Assembly (NCBI RefSeq): GCF_002443255.2
Contig: NW_019211459.1
Span: forward strand, 4,091,669-4,155,668
Origin: Varroa destructor
Taxonomy: Eukaryota > Arthropoda > Arachnida > Mesostigmata > Varroidae
DNA: 64,000 bases
Direction: 5' to 3'
The position numbers and the translations under genes were made by a program. Shown here piece by piece: positions 13,477 through 27,400 of the stretch. The notes under the pieces were generated by a model. It did not search any database. It had not been told where the DNA came from and was given only the letters and a program-made list of their open reading frames with translations. Within the stretch, counting starts at the first letter, position 1. Each line of letters begins with the position of its first letter.

Positions 13477-16153
13477 CGCGAGGATTCGCTAAATTGAAAG
13501 CTGGATCAGAAAAGCTCGCACAACAAGTTCGTACTTACAAAGTGAAATGTAAATTCTTTGGCACTTGAATAGTTGCATTGTAATGACGTGACCAGTCACA
13601 GTTCCTATTGTCAACTGATTATAAAGGTTAGTGATAATGGTAGAAATTTATATATATCCTTCGCCCAAAGTCGACTTTGATGACTTCTCAGTCATCTTGT
13701 AGGCATTAGATTCTGTTTCTCATTCGGTTTCCACTCGATAGTATTGAACGCTATTTGTCCAGAATCAAATACCTCTTTGTCGAACTAAACGAGATAGAGG
13801 TAGATATATTTTACTCTTCTATTTTTGGTGCCCCGGAAATCGACGAACTTCTATGGTCACTTTTACCTTTCTATTAAAAATGAGATGGAAGTTGACCCAT
13901 ATTCGGCTGAAATCTTCCCTTCGACCAAAAATTATTTGTTCTATTTACCTAGTTTTCCTAGTTTGACGGCAAATTCAACTTAATATTACCTTCCTACAGA
14001 AATCTTAAGAGTTCGGCCTGCATCCGGTATTCCCTGGGATCTTTCCCACATCTATTCTTTCGACAATCCATCCTGAGCAAAGTTCAAAGACAAAATGGAA
14101 TAAGAATCATAGTTTTGTGTATCGTGTGTGTATTGAATGGTAAAATTTGCCCAATGGTGGCAACTTGAAAGTTGATCTTCGCTCCTGGTGTAGACAATGG
14201 TGTAGACTCAGATAGTACGGTGCGTTCTAGTCATCTAAGCGCAGTGTGGCACCTCGGCAACGATCCAGTTGGTCAATGAACATTGGGCCATGAATGTGGC
14301 CTGACTTCGCTAGTATGACAAATGCCCCATAGCTCGAAACGAGACTCAATATGTCAATGTTCAGCATAACTTGGCTTATACTGCTTCTGTGTCCACTGGG
14401 AACGTTTGCCTTTTAGATAGATGTAGTCAGCTTCCTTAATCCCGATGACAATCAGTGGGCTCTTAATGTTTTCTTTATGTGCGCATACATATACGTTTGA
14501 ATATAGCTGTGTTGTACCGTACTACTTGCATACTTCTTTCTGTTTGCACACGATCAGATGTGCAATCGCATACACTAAACCCAGATACAAGTAGGCCTTC
14601 GCAGTCAAAAGCCACAGTTTAGTCTGCTAGAATAGTCGTAGATTAAGTACTGTTTAATGGAAGAAAAACAGTAGGAGATTAAATTGGAAATGCGACAATC
14701 TTCGTACGTAACACGATTACCGTATCTGTCAACTTAACTAGGATACATCAGCATTCTGCAATCTTTGCAAAGAGAACTGTTATTTCAGATACAAACATTT
14801 TAGGAAAATTTAGGTCAGATTCGATTATTAACGTTGGGTTAATTGATTGTTAGGTTCGTTATAGGTTGCTATTTTGGCTCAAGCGTTGTCTATTTGCTAA
14901 AAATGTTTCCTATTTTATGTAACCTTGTGCCACTAAGTAAGACTTCAGTGAAGATATACAGTCAAACAAATGAATTCATTAAATGTGCCAGGAATATAGA
15001 GACCTGCTTACGAGAACAACTAAGTTCCAGCGTCTGAGACATATCAAGCGGTGGCAGTTTAACGAGCTTGAAGATTTTTTCTCAGAAAAGCAAATGTCGT
15101 ATCTTGATCGGTATTAACATATTGCTATAGCGGTCGGAATGAGGAGAAAAAGCTATACGAGCGGTAGAGGGCTCGTCTAGAGAATGTACGAGAAGTGAGA
15201 CGTCTAACTTGTAAGTGATTGCACATGACACTTAAATCGCGACGAATCCCCTCAAGCCGCGATCGGTGTCAGACGCTCTTGTGGGTGATCTTCCGACAAG
15301 GCAATCAATGGGGGATGAGTGGCGTCGCGCGGAACACTGGGTGTGTCTCGTTTTTCGCAGGCAAAACGTCGAAATCTGCTGGCAGAGGAACAGGGCACCG
15401 AAGAAGGGGCGCCAGCAACGTCGCTTTTTGTATTGGAACGGATGACGTATGCAGGAACGGGTTAAAACGGGAAGAAACGAGAGTGAGCGAAACTGGCTTC
15501 GACTATCTCGACAATGAGGGTTCGCCTGAGTTTTTCGGGTATAGTTGAACAATCCGGAGAAAAGGACGGACGACCCAGGTCAGAACGGAATGACTACGGA
15601 ATATGACGTAGACCGAATAAAGCAGAATGTCTTTGTCTATCCTGCTACCTATTTCGTTCTAATACGCCTCTCCCTTTTTACTCCCCCCTGTCTCTGCATT
15701 TAGGCGCGCTGTCTGAAGATCCGAATGTAACAGTGGTGAAGTTGCGCGGGCACCGACTCGACCGACTTGCGCCCATCGCGTCTGAAAAGGTTTGAGCAGA
15801 TAGAGGGTTAGAAATGGCGCGCGAGCGATAAGGAACGACGAAACGCACGCGGCCGGTTGAAACAACGGATAGGAACCCCACTACGCCGTAATGGCCCTTC
15901 GTTGGCTATACGGTTAGAAGTAGCTGGCTGACGTAGAACCATAGCGGCAAAGCGGCCATAACGTAAAGTGAGCGCAGGATGGCCGGGAGACCAGGAGAAC
16001 AATGCAGGGCATATAGGCGAGAAGCGAAGACGGAACAGAGATAGAACGAGACCAACTGGCGAACCAACGAACACAAACATCCGAGTCGAAATAGGGCCAA
16101 GTTGGAAGAAATAAGAAGAAAATGGCGTCTGCCTCGCTCGAGACGAGCAAGCT

Positions 16154-16170
16154 GCGGCGGCGGCGGCGGC
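16154..16170. repeat. CGG/GCG trinucleotide run
   Basis: About five GCG/CGG units inside the GC-rich island that precedes the possible first ADAM exon. Confidence 0.85.
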
Positions 16171-16424
16171 TACAACAACATTCACTTCTACCTGTCCTGC
16201 CTGCCTACTTCGAAAGTTGGGGGTTCTGCAAGAGTTGTAGGAGTTGAGTGAGTAGGCGGACAAGTTGAACAAGCGAACGATTGCGGCGACGGCGGCACAA
16301 GGGTCGACCGTAAGAATAGTTCACGGTGGTCGTCAGCGGCGACCACACCAGCGGGGGCATCAACGGCGGCGGACGCTTTGTCTATCTACGCACCACTGCC
16401 AGCGCACTGCCGTATGTTAATGCA

Positions 16425-16680
16425 ATGGAGCTTTCAAAGCACTACCAGCATTGCCCCTGCCTTCGTTCCTGGCCATTCCATCGCATCAAGCACCGAACCG
16501 CAGAACCATGGGGACAAAGAAGAGTAGATAGACGATTCGGACCGAAACGAGTTCAGCGAAAAACGCGCGGCAAAGGTGGGCGCATAGACGGCAACAAAAG
16601 CAGCATTTCGGGGGTTATACCGGATGGTAATGGTAGTAGTGGCGCCGGCGATGGTGGATTTACGGGAACCTCAAACTTGG
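16425..16680 (+). CDS. possible first coding exon of the ADAM gene
   Basis: Open frame with an ATG at 16425 (frame open back to 16320, where a stop precedes it) that runs to a strong donor, ttgg|gtaagt. It leaves one base over, exactly what the next exon at 24426 needs. It encodes a basic stretch followed by a Gly/Ser/Asp-rich end (ISGVIPDGNGSSGAGDGGF). No signal peptide is visible, which an ADAM needs, so either a further upstream exon supplies it or this is 5' UTR. The call rests on phase and donor only. Confidence 0.3.
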
Positions 16681-19600
16681 GTAAGTGAGGCCACTAAAAG
16701 TAGGGTTTTGTAAAATGAGGTGGGAGGAACCAACACAGCCCTACTGCTGCTACTGCCACCTATTTTGGAGAAACAAGTACAGCTTATCGAAGACTGTGTG
16801 CTGGTGCTCCACGCTGGTCCAACTGCTTCTCCTGCTGCTGCAGCAAGCAGACGGAGTTGAGGCATTTCGCAGACAAATAGGCCTAATGGGGGATCTGTGA
16901 CGAGAATGGAAACGGCTGTAGCTGAAAAGGCAAAGGCCGCACGGGTAAAAAGGAGAGGAAGAGGCGTGTCTGTGGGGCAAACCCTAGGGAAGTGAAGCAA
17001 GTACGCCTGAAGAAGACTTCCGAATAGAACTTCGAGGCCTTACAGACAATAAAAAAAGACAATCATGGCGTTTCTCGAACGACTACTCGTATCAGCTTTG
17101 TCTTGCGACTAATCTGCTGTCTGATATAGTAGTATAGCCTGTTCAGCCCGTGCTTGTTTGGCCTACGCCAAATAACTGACCTGGGGTCAAGGCTTGCTCC
17201 TAAGTCGATCGCTAGCAGATTGATAAAGTTCGCAAATGTCCAAAACTTCCTTTGTTCTTGTCGCGCTTTTCTGCGCCGACCCCGGCATGCATTTACTTGC
17301 TTGCCTGCCTGCTGGCCAAAGTGTATCAATGCAGTTGTTACTATGCGTCCTTTTTAGATGCAAGTGCCAATTACACAGATGTCGCTGCGTTCGATTGGTG
17401 TTGCGGCTGTTTCTGCTAATGTAATCAGAAACATCAGATCGTAAGCTAGCAATGCATACTAAGTTAACTGAAATCGACGACGAGCCAATGGGTTTTATAA
17501 CGATCGAACAACGGGTGACCAGGAGATCACTGGCACGGCCGATGCTTTTTTTTTGCAAGTGGCCATATCTACCCACGGCTGTCGCATTGATTGTGACAAT
17601 TTCTAGAATTTCGCCACCATTGCACCCCCCATGATGCTCCTGTCCCTCTTTGTAAAGCACCTCCTCTTCTTAGAAAGAGATAAAATTACGGGTTGGTGCA
17701 GACCGAGTTTGGTACGAAATAGCAGGGAATCTAAAACACAGCAACAACCATAGCGAGAAGACAGGTCCGAAGCAGTAGTCCGATGAAGACCCGGCAGCCG
17801 CTAGCGCGCGTGCCTCTTTCTCAATAGTCCGACAATAGTCTTTCGATAGTGTAGTCCTTCTGGTGCTGATTCCACCGCAATCGCGGGTTACTGCAGTTTT
17901 CGTCGTCATCGATAGGGTAAAAATGAAACTAGAGGCCACTGCTGAGTAAAATGGAAGGAAAATAGCGACGCGACAAGAAAATAACGTAAGTGAGGGTTCA
18001 TGTTCGGTAGAAGGTTCAGAGAGTAGGTTGACCAGGGCTTACAAGAACGTCCTTTTCCTGTCGACGAACCGAAGCTTCCAATCTGGGTCTATTCCCTTCC
18101 ATTCAAAGACAGAGAATGAAACTACCATTGCCGACGGTAAGTAAGGCCACCATTGTCAAGCAGCTGGTGAGGCGGCAAAGCAGGCCACTGAAGGGGAAGA
18201 AGCAATGTTGAGTATTTCAGCGTCACCTAGATGAACCAGAATGGAAAATATACATCAATGATATTGACAATTTTAATTCGTTTCAGAAAAAAGTAACTGT
18301 AATCTAGATTTAAGAGTTCCGAGACGAGCGATCAACACCTATTTAGGTGCAGAGCACAAGTGCGTTCATAATACAATGGCAGAGAGGCAAATAAATAAAG
18401 TTCATAGACTTTTCAGTCTCGCTAGCCAAATGGATTGATCTAACTATAGGCGCAGCGATTCATTTACTAATAATATGTAACGCACGAAACCGTTGGATTG
18501 CGTTTTTTCTCTCTTGTCTCTTCACTGCCACAATTTCTTCAGACTGAGGGTCAGAGGATTTACTGGGGTTTCGGCACGCTCGATGTATGTACAGTAGCGT
18601 TGTCCTTATCTGTAATGCATGTGTCCCTACGCCTGATTCACCAGCTAAAGCAATTTCGTAGCCCTGAGATACTGCCAGTGATAGTGGCTAAACGATACAT
18701 GAAAGAGGCGTTATTAGCCAACGTAGGCGGGAACTTAGTACACAGTAACAGAAGTATTTACTAACATGTATGTGGCACATTTTCCTTACAAAATTCAAGT
18801 CTTACCGATCAGAGCTAGGTAGGACCGGATAGCATCATAGTTACAGCGGTTAAGCTAGCGTATACCGCATCACAAAAGAACGAACAAAAAACAAAAACGG
18901 ACTTCAGATACGACGCTTTTTTACTCCCTTAAGATATCTATGTAGCGTATGAGTCTAATCAATTATTCAAAAATTTTTGGCTACTTGTCTTGCGAAAATT
19001 ACCTGTTTATCACCTAATCAGCAACCGCACGGCAGCTGGGTTTGACTCGTAGTAACATGGCCAGTTATTTAAGATCATCCTATGCTCGGTTTTGCTCGTA
19101 ATGTCATGTACGAAGTCAGACAAATCTGTTCTAACACGTTGCAGATGCCCAACTACAGTCGTATAGCCTACGGCGATAGTTTGTTTTTATCTGGCTTTGC
19201 CTCACCTTAGCGTGCCTTCAACAACAATGGTGTTAATAACAGACAAAATTATAGACAGCTAACCAGATACACACTATACATTGTGCAGAAACATAAAGCT
19301 GCCTATGTACCTACGAGCTAAGCTCATATACTATTACGCTCTCCGGCTGTTCGGTCCATGTCGGAAACAAATGCTGCTCTTGTCTAAAATCTCATTTACT
19401 TCGACGATACTTCGTATTTATTTGAATATCCGCACCATAAACATTACTCCTGACTGTGTATTTTACGTCAAGTTGTGCTCTCCAAAGGGTAGTTATTAAC
19501 GGTGTCTCTATTTGCCTTAACTACTTTGGTAAAACCTGCTTTCGTAAAGTATCAGAAGGGATGTTTGCAAATGTTTTGCTTTCTACAATAATATACTCGT

Positions 19601-22600
19601 TCACGTCGACATTGTCCATCCATGTGATACGGATGACGTTCAACAGGGTCGAACGCGCTGAAATTTATGCGACGATGGGAAGCTTCCAACATGAACTGTT
19701 GTTAGCGCGTGTCGCACGATAACAAAAAAAGAAAAAAGCGATGCATTTAAGGCTAAAGCGAACGTATTAAGCGATCGGGGGTCATACGTAGACTTCACTC
19801 CAGTGATGTCCATATACGAATCAACTGTCTGTTACTTATAAACTGATGTCTATCTGTGATGTGCATTTTTGCTTTTTCGCCCTTGGCTAGCTTGTTTTTA
19901 TCATTTCTCAGGAACGCATGTGGAACAGCGCTAGGAGCTGGAACGGGAGAAGCTTTCTAGTGAAATTTGCTTCGCTTAATTTCTTCTCCAGGCCAAACAG
20001 TGTCCCTTCATTCGCAGAAAAGGTCTGTGTAAAGACGCGTCAATGCTGCCACAATATCGACGTTAAACAACATTATGATGATAGCCAGGAACAATGTCGT
20101 GAGCATTTCGATGTCATCTATCGTTTTTTGTTGAAATTATCCTCCGCTGTGCAGTGTTTCTGTAGCAATAGTCAAATAGTGGTCCAGATGTGCATATTTC
20201 TTCAGGTAGGTGCCTAACTAATACCTTAATGCAGTGATTACAATTCTTGTTACTTTTACCGCACGAGGGCAAGTGTATAGTCGTATACGCTGTCAACGGG
20301 GCTTCAAATGTAGGGGCCGACAACGAGCCCTTTCTGAGAATTTTTTTGCAGAATTTATTCGCCTGCCCAAATGATTCTTTTCTTAGATGAAAGTCTACGC
20401 GGACGGTTTTCGGTGAACATCGACAGCCACCACTGAATAGCATGATCACGGGGCCTATCAATATCGTCGCAAGGGCCGCGTCAGCACATTATGGATACTT
20501 GTAACATGGTCTTGTGCAAACGTACACTATGGGTGCAAATCAGACAAAAGCTTACGGCAAGCAACAAATCATTCGGAGTTGGCCCACCAGGCTAATTCTA
20601 AACTATATTTTTATGAATTACCTGATGCTCTGCCACTGTGAAGCTAGATGCTTCCGTTCCCATTCAATAAATGCTGTCAACAATATCTCCCTTTTTTGTT
20701 ACATGATGAATTTTAAAAACTTCTTCGCTGATGTTTTGCTAACAGATGTTATTGATCTGCATATGTTAACAGTCAAAGTTATTGCTAGGACGTTGCTTTT
20801 CTGTAAGGCAGTAATAAAACATAGCCAGCCCGGCATTGAGATGACGTTCGTCTCAGAAGATTTGCTGTCTTCTGCTGACTCCTGCTTTCCACGATATTCT
20901 CAAAGGAGGCAAAGTAGTATTTCTGCTACGTAAACGCAAACCTGCATACAGCTGAAAATAGAACTCACGCTAACATTCTTGAACGGAAAATCGTTGGAGG
21001 GTTCGATGTTGAAGAGACTGACAGTGTTATGCTATAGAACAGCCCAAATAGATTATCCTACCTGGCCCATGTACAGGCCAGGTCCGTTAGATATGAAAGC
21101 TTGCTTGTCCCTAGTTCGCTTCCGATTGATCAAGCACCACATGAGGAAAAGCGAAAACCCAGAACAAGAAGTGGTTAAACTGCGGTGAGTTTGGAACTTT
21201 TTCTATGGCATCCAAAGGATATGGCCCAGATGTATTTACCAGGCAAAAAATATTTTGCATCATTATGCCTGCGGAGCTTTCTTCACATGCAGATTTTGTA
21301 ATGGATCTGCGCGTGCTGCAAACAAGAAGGGGGATTCTGCGAAGGCAAAGTGCTCTTTCTTCAAGCTATCATGTCTCAGCTATATTACAAAGCCTTGAAA
21401 ATGTTTAGAAATTAATTTGTCATGAAGTAGTTTATGCTCTAGACTAGTTCTCTTGTAAAATTGTTAGCGTTGCGTTTAGTGAGAGTTAATACTCAAGCAG
21501 AACCATTATCCTACTAAAGAGATGTTTTCTGGAAAAATTGTGCAGTGTAAAATCAAAGCGACCGCACTTTATTATAGCTTTCTTAACTGAGACTACTGAC
21601 ATTTTCTAATCATTCAGACTGCTCTATAATATGACTGACAGAATGCCGTGTACGTCTGTCTACTAGAAGAACAGCTGTCCACCATCACTATCAGGTGCTG
21701 CTACTAGCATAGCGGGAGAGCATTGTCGCATTGGAAATCTGAGTTCACACGGCAGCACAGAGAGCGAAGCCTCTCGGGATCTTTATTTTTTACGAAGATT
21801 CGTACAGCCATGGTAAAGGGGTATAGTCATTAATTAGCGGCCATGTGGCTTAAAGCGGCCCGTTCGGTGGCATTAGAATGCGCACAGACGTCCGTACATC
21901 AGCTTTCGAATCAGCTGTGAAGGTGGCCGAAACGTAGCGCTATTTCAGTCCACTCTATCTGTGTATTTTTTTCAGCGCAAACAAGCTTGCATATGGAAAA
22001 CACGGTTTCCCGTTAACTATGAGCTGAGTCCTTGCGCAGTTTCGCTGAAATGGCGCCCATCCTGTTAGTGATCATGCGCGCCAAGCAACAAAGCATATAT
22101 ATATATATATATATGGCATGAATAACACGTAAGGAAGAGTGATGAACTAGCAAAGCTCGCACTTCGCCTTTGTTATCATCATCGTCGCCGACGTCGCTCA
22201 CTGCTTCAATCGTAGCTACCTCCCTGCTTGCAAACATGTCTAGTACATGCGTATAGTATATCGAATATGACAATAGGCGCTAACGCATACAGCAGTATGC
22301 ACTATAGTTGCGATGCTACCTTATATCCGTACCAGAAACAATAATTGTAAGTTGTGCTGGTGTAAGTGAAAGGAGCAAATCTTCACGTAAATTTCGACTG
22401 TCACTTGGCCATCCACAGTGACAGACAGCAGTGGAAAACGGCTAGGCAAGCAGGTAGGCAAACATGCCAAAAGAGGCTCCATATGGTTATAATGGCGGCA
22501 GTGACAGCGGTGGATGAAACAGCCACGGCACAGACTTTCCTAGCAATATCGGTAGCTTTCTTTCCGCACTTTCAACAGGACTCTAGGGGGGTCCGACGAG

Positions 22601-24425
22601 GCGGCAGTCTGCTGCTAGCCTGCTGCGTTTTGAAATGTGTGCGAGATGCATAGGCGCTCTGAACGATCAGCATTCCGACAGGAAGTGACGGCGGAAGCTG
22701 ACACATACCCTTATCCATCGGTCCTTCTCCGGCCCCAAAAGATGAAGAAGCAACGAATGAGTGAACATAAACGACGCAGACAGTGGAAAGGGTGCAAGCA
22801 AACATAGTAGCCACCGGCCAGCACAAGTCCATGATGGCGTGAAGGACCACGGCGTGCAACTTAGCTGGTGAGGAGTCGACAAGCAGGCTTATGGCGGGAA
22901 TGCTAGACGGCGAAACAAAGTCTTCTTAAAGCATCGCATCGAAAGTCATCTCTCAAGGCGACGCCTTCTCCGAAGTACCTACTCGCCCGGCAAGCGCGCT
23001 CGAAAGGGCAGGAAAGCAGCAGACATGCATGATGCCAGCTACTGCCTTACCACTCTACCACTCTTAGCCCCCAGCTCTTTACGAAAAGGGGAGCAGCACT
23101 CTAGGAGGACGCAAGGAGGAACTGGAAAGGGGACTGAACTGGTAGTTCCTCCCCCATGCACATCGTGCCGACATAGATTTCAGGGGGCAGTGCGAACGAA
23201 CAGGATACTGAGGATAGAAACGTACAAGGAAAAGGTTGTGCTGAATGGATAGCTGCCAGCCTGCCTGTGTGGGTGTGTTACTGGCAAAATGTAAGATGGC
23301 AGACGGACCACCCAGGAGGACAAAGGCGCCAAAGAGTAAGGCATTGGCATACACGGAGCGGTAAAGGGGCTAGAAGGGGTGCTGTTGCCTCCAAACGAAG
23401 CGCATTTCATCACTTCGCCTCCGCACCATTGCTGCACTGACAGTGGTAGCACTTCACAAATCGATCACGTCGGTCCTCTTCGCGCTAAGGGCCAATTCGA
23501 GTCGAGTCGAATGCCAGCCGAACGAACGAGGCCGATGGACGCTTCGGCACAGAACAAGAGAGAGAAGACAAGCGAAAGAAAGGAGTGTGGGAGCAGTCGT
23601 CCCACGCAGCTCGTCGGGTGTTTCTACTGCCATGCCTGCTTCGCAGTCGGAGTCTGCCACGTTCTTTAGTGAAAGGATAGTGGGCAGCTTTGTAGCGCGA
23701 GGAAACCTGTTGTTGAAGAGGGCGCAAAAGCAGCTAAGACGAAGTAGCGGTGGCGGGCTGACGGGTGTTCGGCTCACTTGCAAAATTAAGGCGTAACGCA
23801 TAGTGTACGGCCGCATATACCGACTGGTTGTAGCCCGTTAGGCCGGCAGTGACAACGCATGCTAGTGGTTGTAGTCCATCGATAAGCCGATAGGATCCGT
23901 CACAGCAGGACCTCATCGATGTCTATAGCATAGGCGGGACCTGGTTCCAGCAGCAACATTAGCAGCAGGCTTGCGTTTCCTGCAATCCAAAAAAAGCGGA
24001 CGGGCTTTTAAAACGGTGTCGGAAGGAAAAAGGAATATGTTACGTATTTTCTACGGCTTTTTTGGATATTTTTTTAGGAGAGACCACTAAGGGAGATGGT
24101 AGTATTACGCCGGTTGGTTACATTATCTAAGGTTATTTCGATAACGGCTGGAAGGATCCAGTTTGTTAGGTATATAGATTTCTCAAAAACTCAGACGTGA
24201 GCGAGCCAATGCTCTGAAATATTCTAATCTTAGAGCGATACATTTTTGCTCATCGAGTCTCGTGCTATTCGAGGTTACCTATACTACAGAACCGATACAC
24301 CGTTATCTCATAAAATTTTTTTAGCGCCTAGTTTGACATCTTTTTAATCGTTCCATTTACGTTTAACTGTCATTATAGGCTCTAATAATTTATCTCTATT
24401 GGTATCACGTACGTTTGTTTTGCAG
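16681..24425 (+). other. probable first intron or 5' region of ADAM
   Basis: No supported coding sequence. GC-rich islands continue to about 18150 and recur at about 22300-24010, and several gtaagt sites are present (e.g. 17986, 18137). An (AT)10 run lies at 22095. At 17236 an ATG opens a hydrophobic, signal-peptide-like stretch (MSKTSFVLVALFCA), noted under findings. Confidence 0.45.
22095..22114. repeat. AT dinucleotide microsatellite, 10 units
   Basis: Uninterrupted AT repeat at the edge of a GC-richer island. Confidence 0.95.
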
Positions 24426-24473
24426 ATATTGACTCGGCGTTCGACGATTTCCCCGACAACAAACGGCTTTCAG
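24426..24473 (+). CDS. ADAM exon: start of propeptide
   Basis: Flanked by tgcag| and |gtaaga. With one base carried in, it reads [16 protein letters not shown] and leaves one base. The other two frames hit a stop here or just after the next junction. It is the first exon I can tie firmly to the gene, through the following exon. Confidence 0.7.
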
Positions 24474-27400
24474 GTAAGATCATTGCCTATCCGAGTTATT
24501 GTTTTTTTTTCTAATAAAGGGTGTACTTCGAACGACCCTTATTCGCTGCACTAACAAAAAATATTTCTCTGATAACTGTTGATAAGTCATCTTGCTTTTT
24601 CTCGTAGGAACGATTTGGATCGTTGTCTGTGTCTCTCAAAAAGAAATGCCGGTTTCGTAACCTTTACGCCGTGTAATCGCGTCTGTCGTCTATAGGAATG
24701 ATTACACCATGACTGAAGTAGATGTAAAATTGCGAAAGTAAATCGAGTGACCTAATATGTGGCTGTCGCCACCGCGGGTACGTAAGACGTTACACGTAAA
24801 AATTCTGCTTTCCATTGGCACAATGGCTTTGTCAAAGGATTGAGTTCCTATTACTAGCTCACTTCGACGTTATGGTTTTATCCGCAGGATGCAGCCAATA
24901 GCAAACGATGCCAGCCATATCACAGGCGAGAGGCTTTCAGCAAGTCGTCGGTAGTGGCTTTTTGTTGGCAACATGCTTACAGATCGATATCTGTCCACAG
25001 AAGGACATTATATGGGACCGACCATACTGCGAATGCATACTGTCACTATTCTAGAACGCTTTCTAAAGTATGATATTTTATGAGGTTGCTTCGGAAAGAA
25101 AAAAAAACATCTAAATGAAGCAACACAATGGCACAGCACATACGAGTTTTGTTCTTACGGCCTTTTGGGTTTATAGAGTAGTTGCTTTCAACCGCACGTA
25201 TCTATACAAGACACGAAATCGATCCGCTGTCGTAAGGGCAATCGTTAGAGCTCTATTTCGTTCGCGCGCCGCCGTGGGACAGAAGCTCTAATCGGATCAA
25301 GAGATTTGTAACTAGCGTTGTTTCTCGAAGTTGTGTGAGGCAATCTTTTGTGATCTTCTGTTCTACTAACAACATCCACAATAGCAAATACGGCTCACAG
25401 ACAACCTTCACTCAGCACCATCTGTTGATGCCAACGCCAGCTGAACAATTTGTCAAACAAGTTATTTTTTTCGCTGTGAACTTTATCGACGACGGCGTCG
25501 TACTTCGCTCCGATGATCAACTATTACATTGTCCCAAGGTAATAAGTCGTGACGAGAAGGCATCAAATGTAATTTTGGGCGTAATCAGTAAACGTGATTG
25601 ATACGATGACAAATTGTTTGCGTCCTAGGTTTCCTATTCAACCCGAAAAAACTAATCGGCCTATGTTTTTCTATGTCCTTCGGCTGAGATTTGGAGATGC
25701 ACTGGGCTTAGATATTTATATTACGCCTTTTTTCGTCTACTCAGATAAAAAACGAACCGTATAATTTAATTATATAGTTTCCATTCGTCGCAGATTCGAA
25801 CGGAAACTATTTTTTAGGGCATTATGCTACTATTTGCCCGTACCAGTTCGCCAGCTAGGCTTAAAGGTTCGCTAGATGCATATTCCGTACAATCCTTAGA
25901 CATCCTGACAGTTTAAATGGGTGGTTGCGGAAATTCGAATTTGTTCGACGTTCTCCAAGCAGAGCCATTCTTCATTGAGCTTTTATGCGACAAAGTCTTG
26001 AGCTGCTTGAATAATCTTCCACCGCCAGCGCCGGCTTGAGGCAACTCGACTTGAGAACACACACTCAAGTCACCAGGCTCTAGGAGATCAGGTAACTGCA
26101 GTCCATGTACGACTCGAAACACAGTCGGCCATAGCTGGCCTATGATTGTGTCTCCTTTCAAATTCACCGTCTAAGCCTTTAACCTATCAACGTTGCAAAT
26201 CCACTAGGATATGATGAGGGTATTGTTCTTGCAGCGTATCAGATCATTGCCTCGTAAGATGAAGCGACATGATGCAAAAAGCGCCGTTCGAACCCTTCAG
26301 ACGACATAAGCTAGAAGTCTAATAAATGCGAAGTGGCGCTGCTATAACGTGGCAGCTTGTGGCAGGTCCATCCTCTCCCCTTCGGTCCGTATCAAGCGGC
26401 TGGTGTCCCCCAAACAGTTAACATGGCCAACACCCAACAGAAATCATCTCATTTCCTACTATCACTGAAAACATGTATATGACTGCTTTTTTATTATTAA
26501 TTAAGTGTTGCGTACGGAAGCCGACATAATACAACGGTCGTGCAAAACCAATTAATAACGCTACTATTAGACAGCAAATCTATCAATCAATTGTAACCGT
26601 TATTGCAAGTGGCAATCAATATTTAGTGTGGATCTCATCCTTCTCCATTGTCATCGCTCCAATCTACTCACGTTTTAATTCGCCTCTCATCTCGGATCGA
26701 AACTGCTTGTTTCTGACGGTATGGGGGGTGCTGTGGGCTTGTGCATGTCGGCGGTAAACTTCAATAGAAATCTTTCTTCTTGGTCATCATGTGTAATGCG
26801 TTCGTACTCGGTACATTCGTTCTTTTTTGTTTCTGCCTATGCGTGCCTGTTTGTTCACAAGTGCGTGCGAGCATGCTGTGTGCTTAGTATAAAAAAATGG
26901 ACAAAACATTCCTGGCAGGAAAAAAGAGCGCGGTAATTAAATCCCAAGTCATAAAAATCCGGCCTCGCTATTATGAACGGCGGTAACTTTATGCAACGGA
27001 AGGAGGGGGACGCAGATGTTTATCTCAATTCGATTGAATTCTGCGATTAGTTATATGAATAAGACCCACATTTATTTATTATAATGTTTTAGATGTGCCG
27101 TGCAACTCTAGTCTTCTTATGGACAAAAAAAAATACAATTTATTCCTTTTCTCCAATTATCGTACGCCCTATAATTTTTCTCGCGCACACACGAACGTGC
27201 GAAGAAATGTGTTTCCACTCGAAGTGACTGCTCTAAGGATCAGAAGACTCAAATCTACAACTTTACAGTATCCGTTACTGATCCTACCACCAACCGGACT
27301 AAAGTGTAAAACACTATATCGCTTCATAGGTAAGAGGACATACGATCCCTATACGAAATGCAACAACATATATATGGATTATATATGGATAAATACCGAT

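Larger units (their letters stand above)
1..16424. other. upstream region without a supported gene; GC-rich islands
   Basis: I see no exon chain or recognisable protein here on either strand. By eye the sequence alternates between AT-rich DNA and GC/CpG-richer islands at roughly 860-1660, 2380-2960, 3040-5060, 5490-6460, 7540-8780, 11100-12280, 13060-13450 and from 15150. Many frames are open in the islands, none convincing. They may be 5' UTR exons, promoters or enhancers of the ADAM gene, or a lncRNA. A perfect hairpin lies at 6694-6722. Confidence 0.5.
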
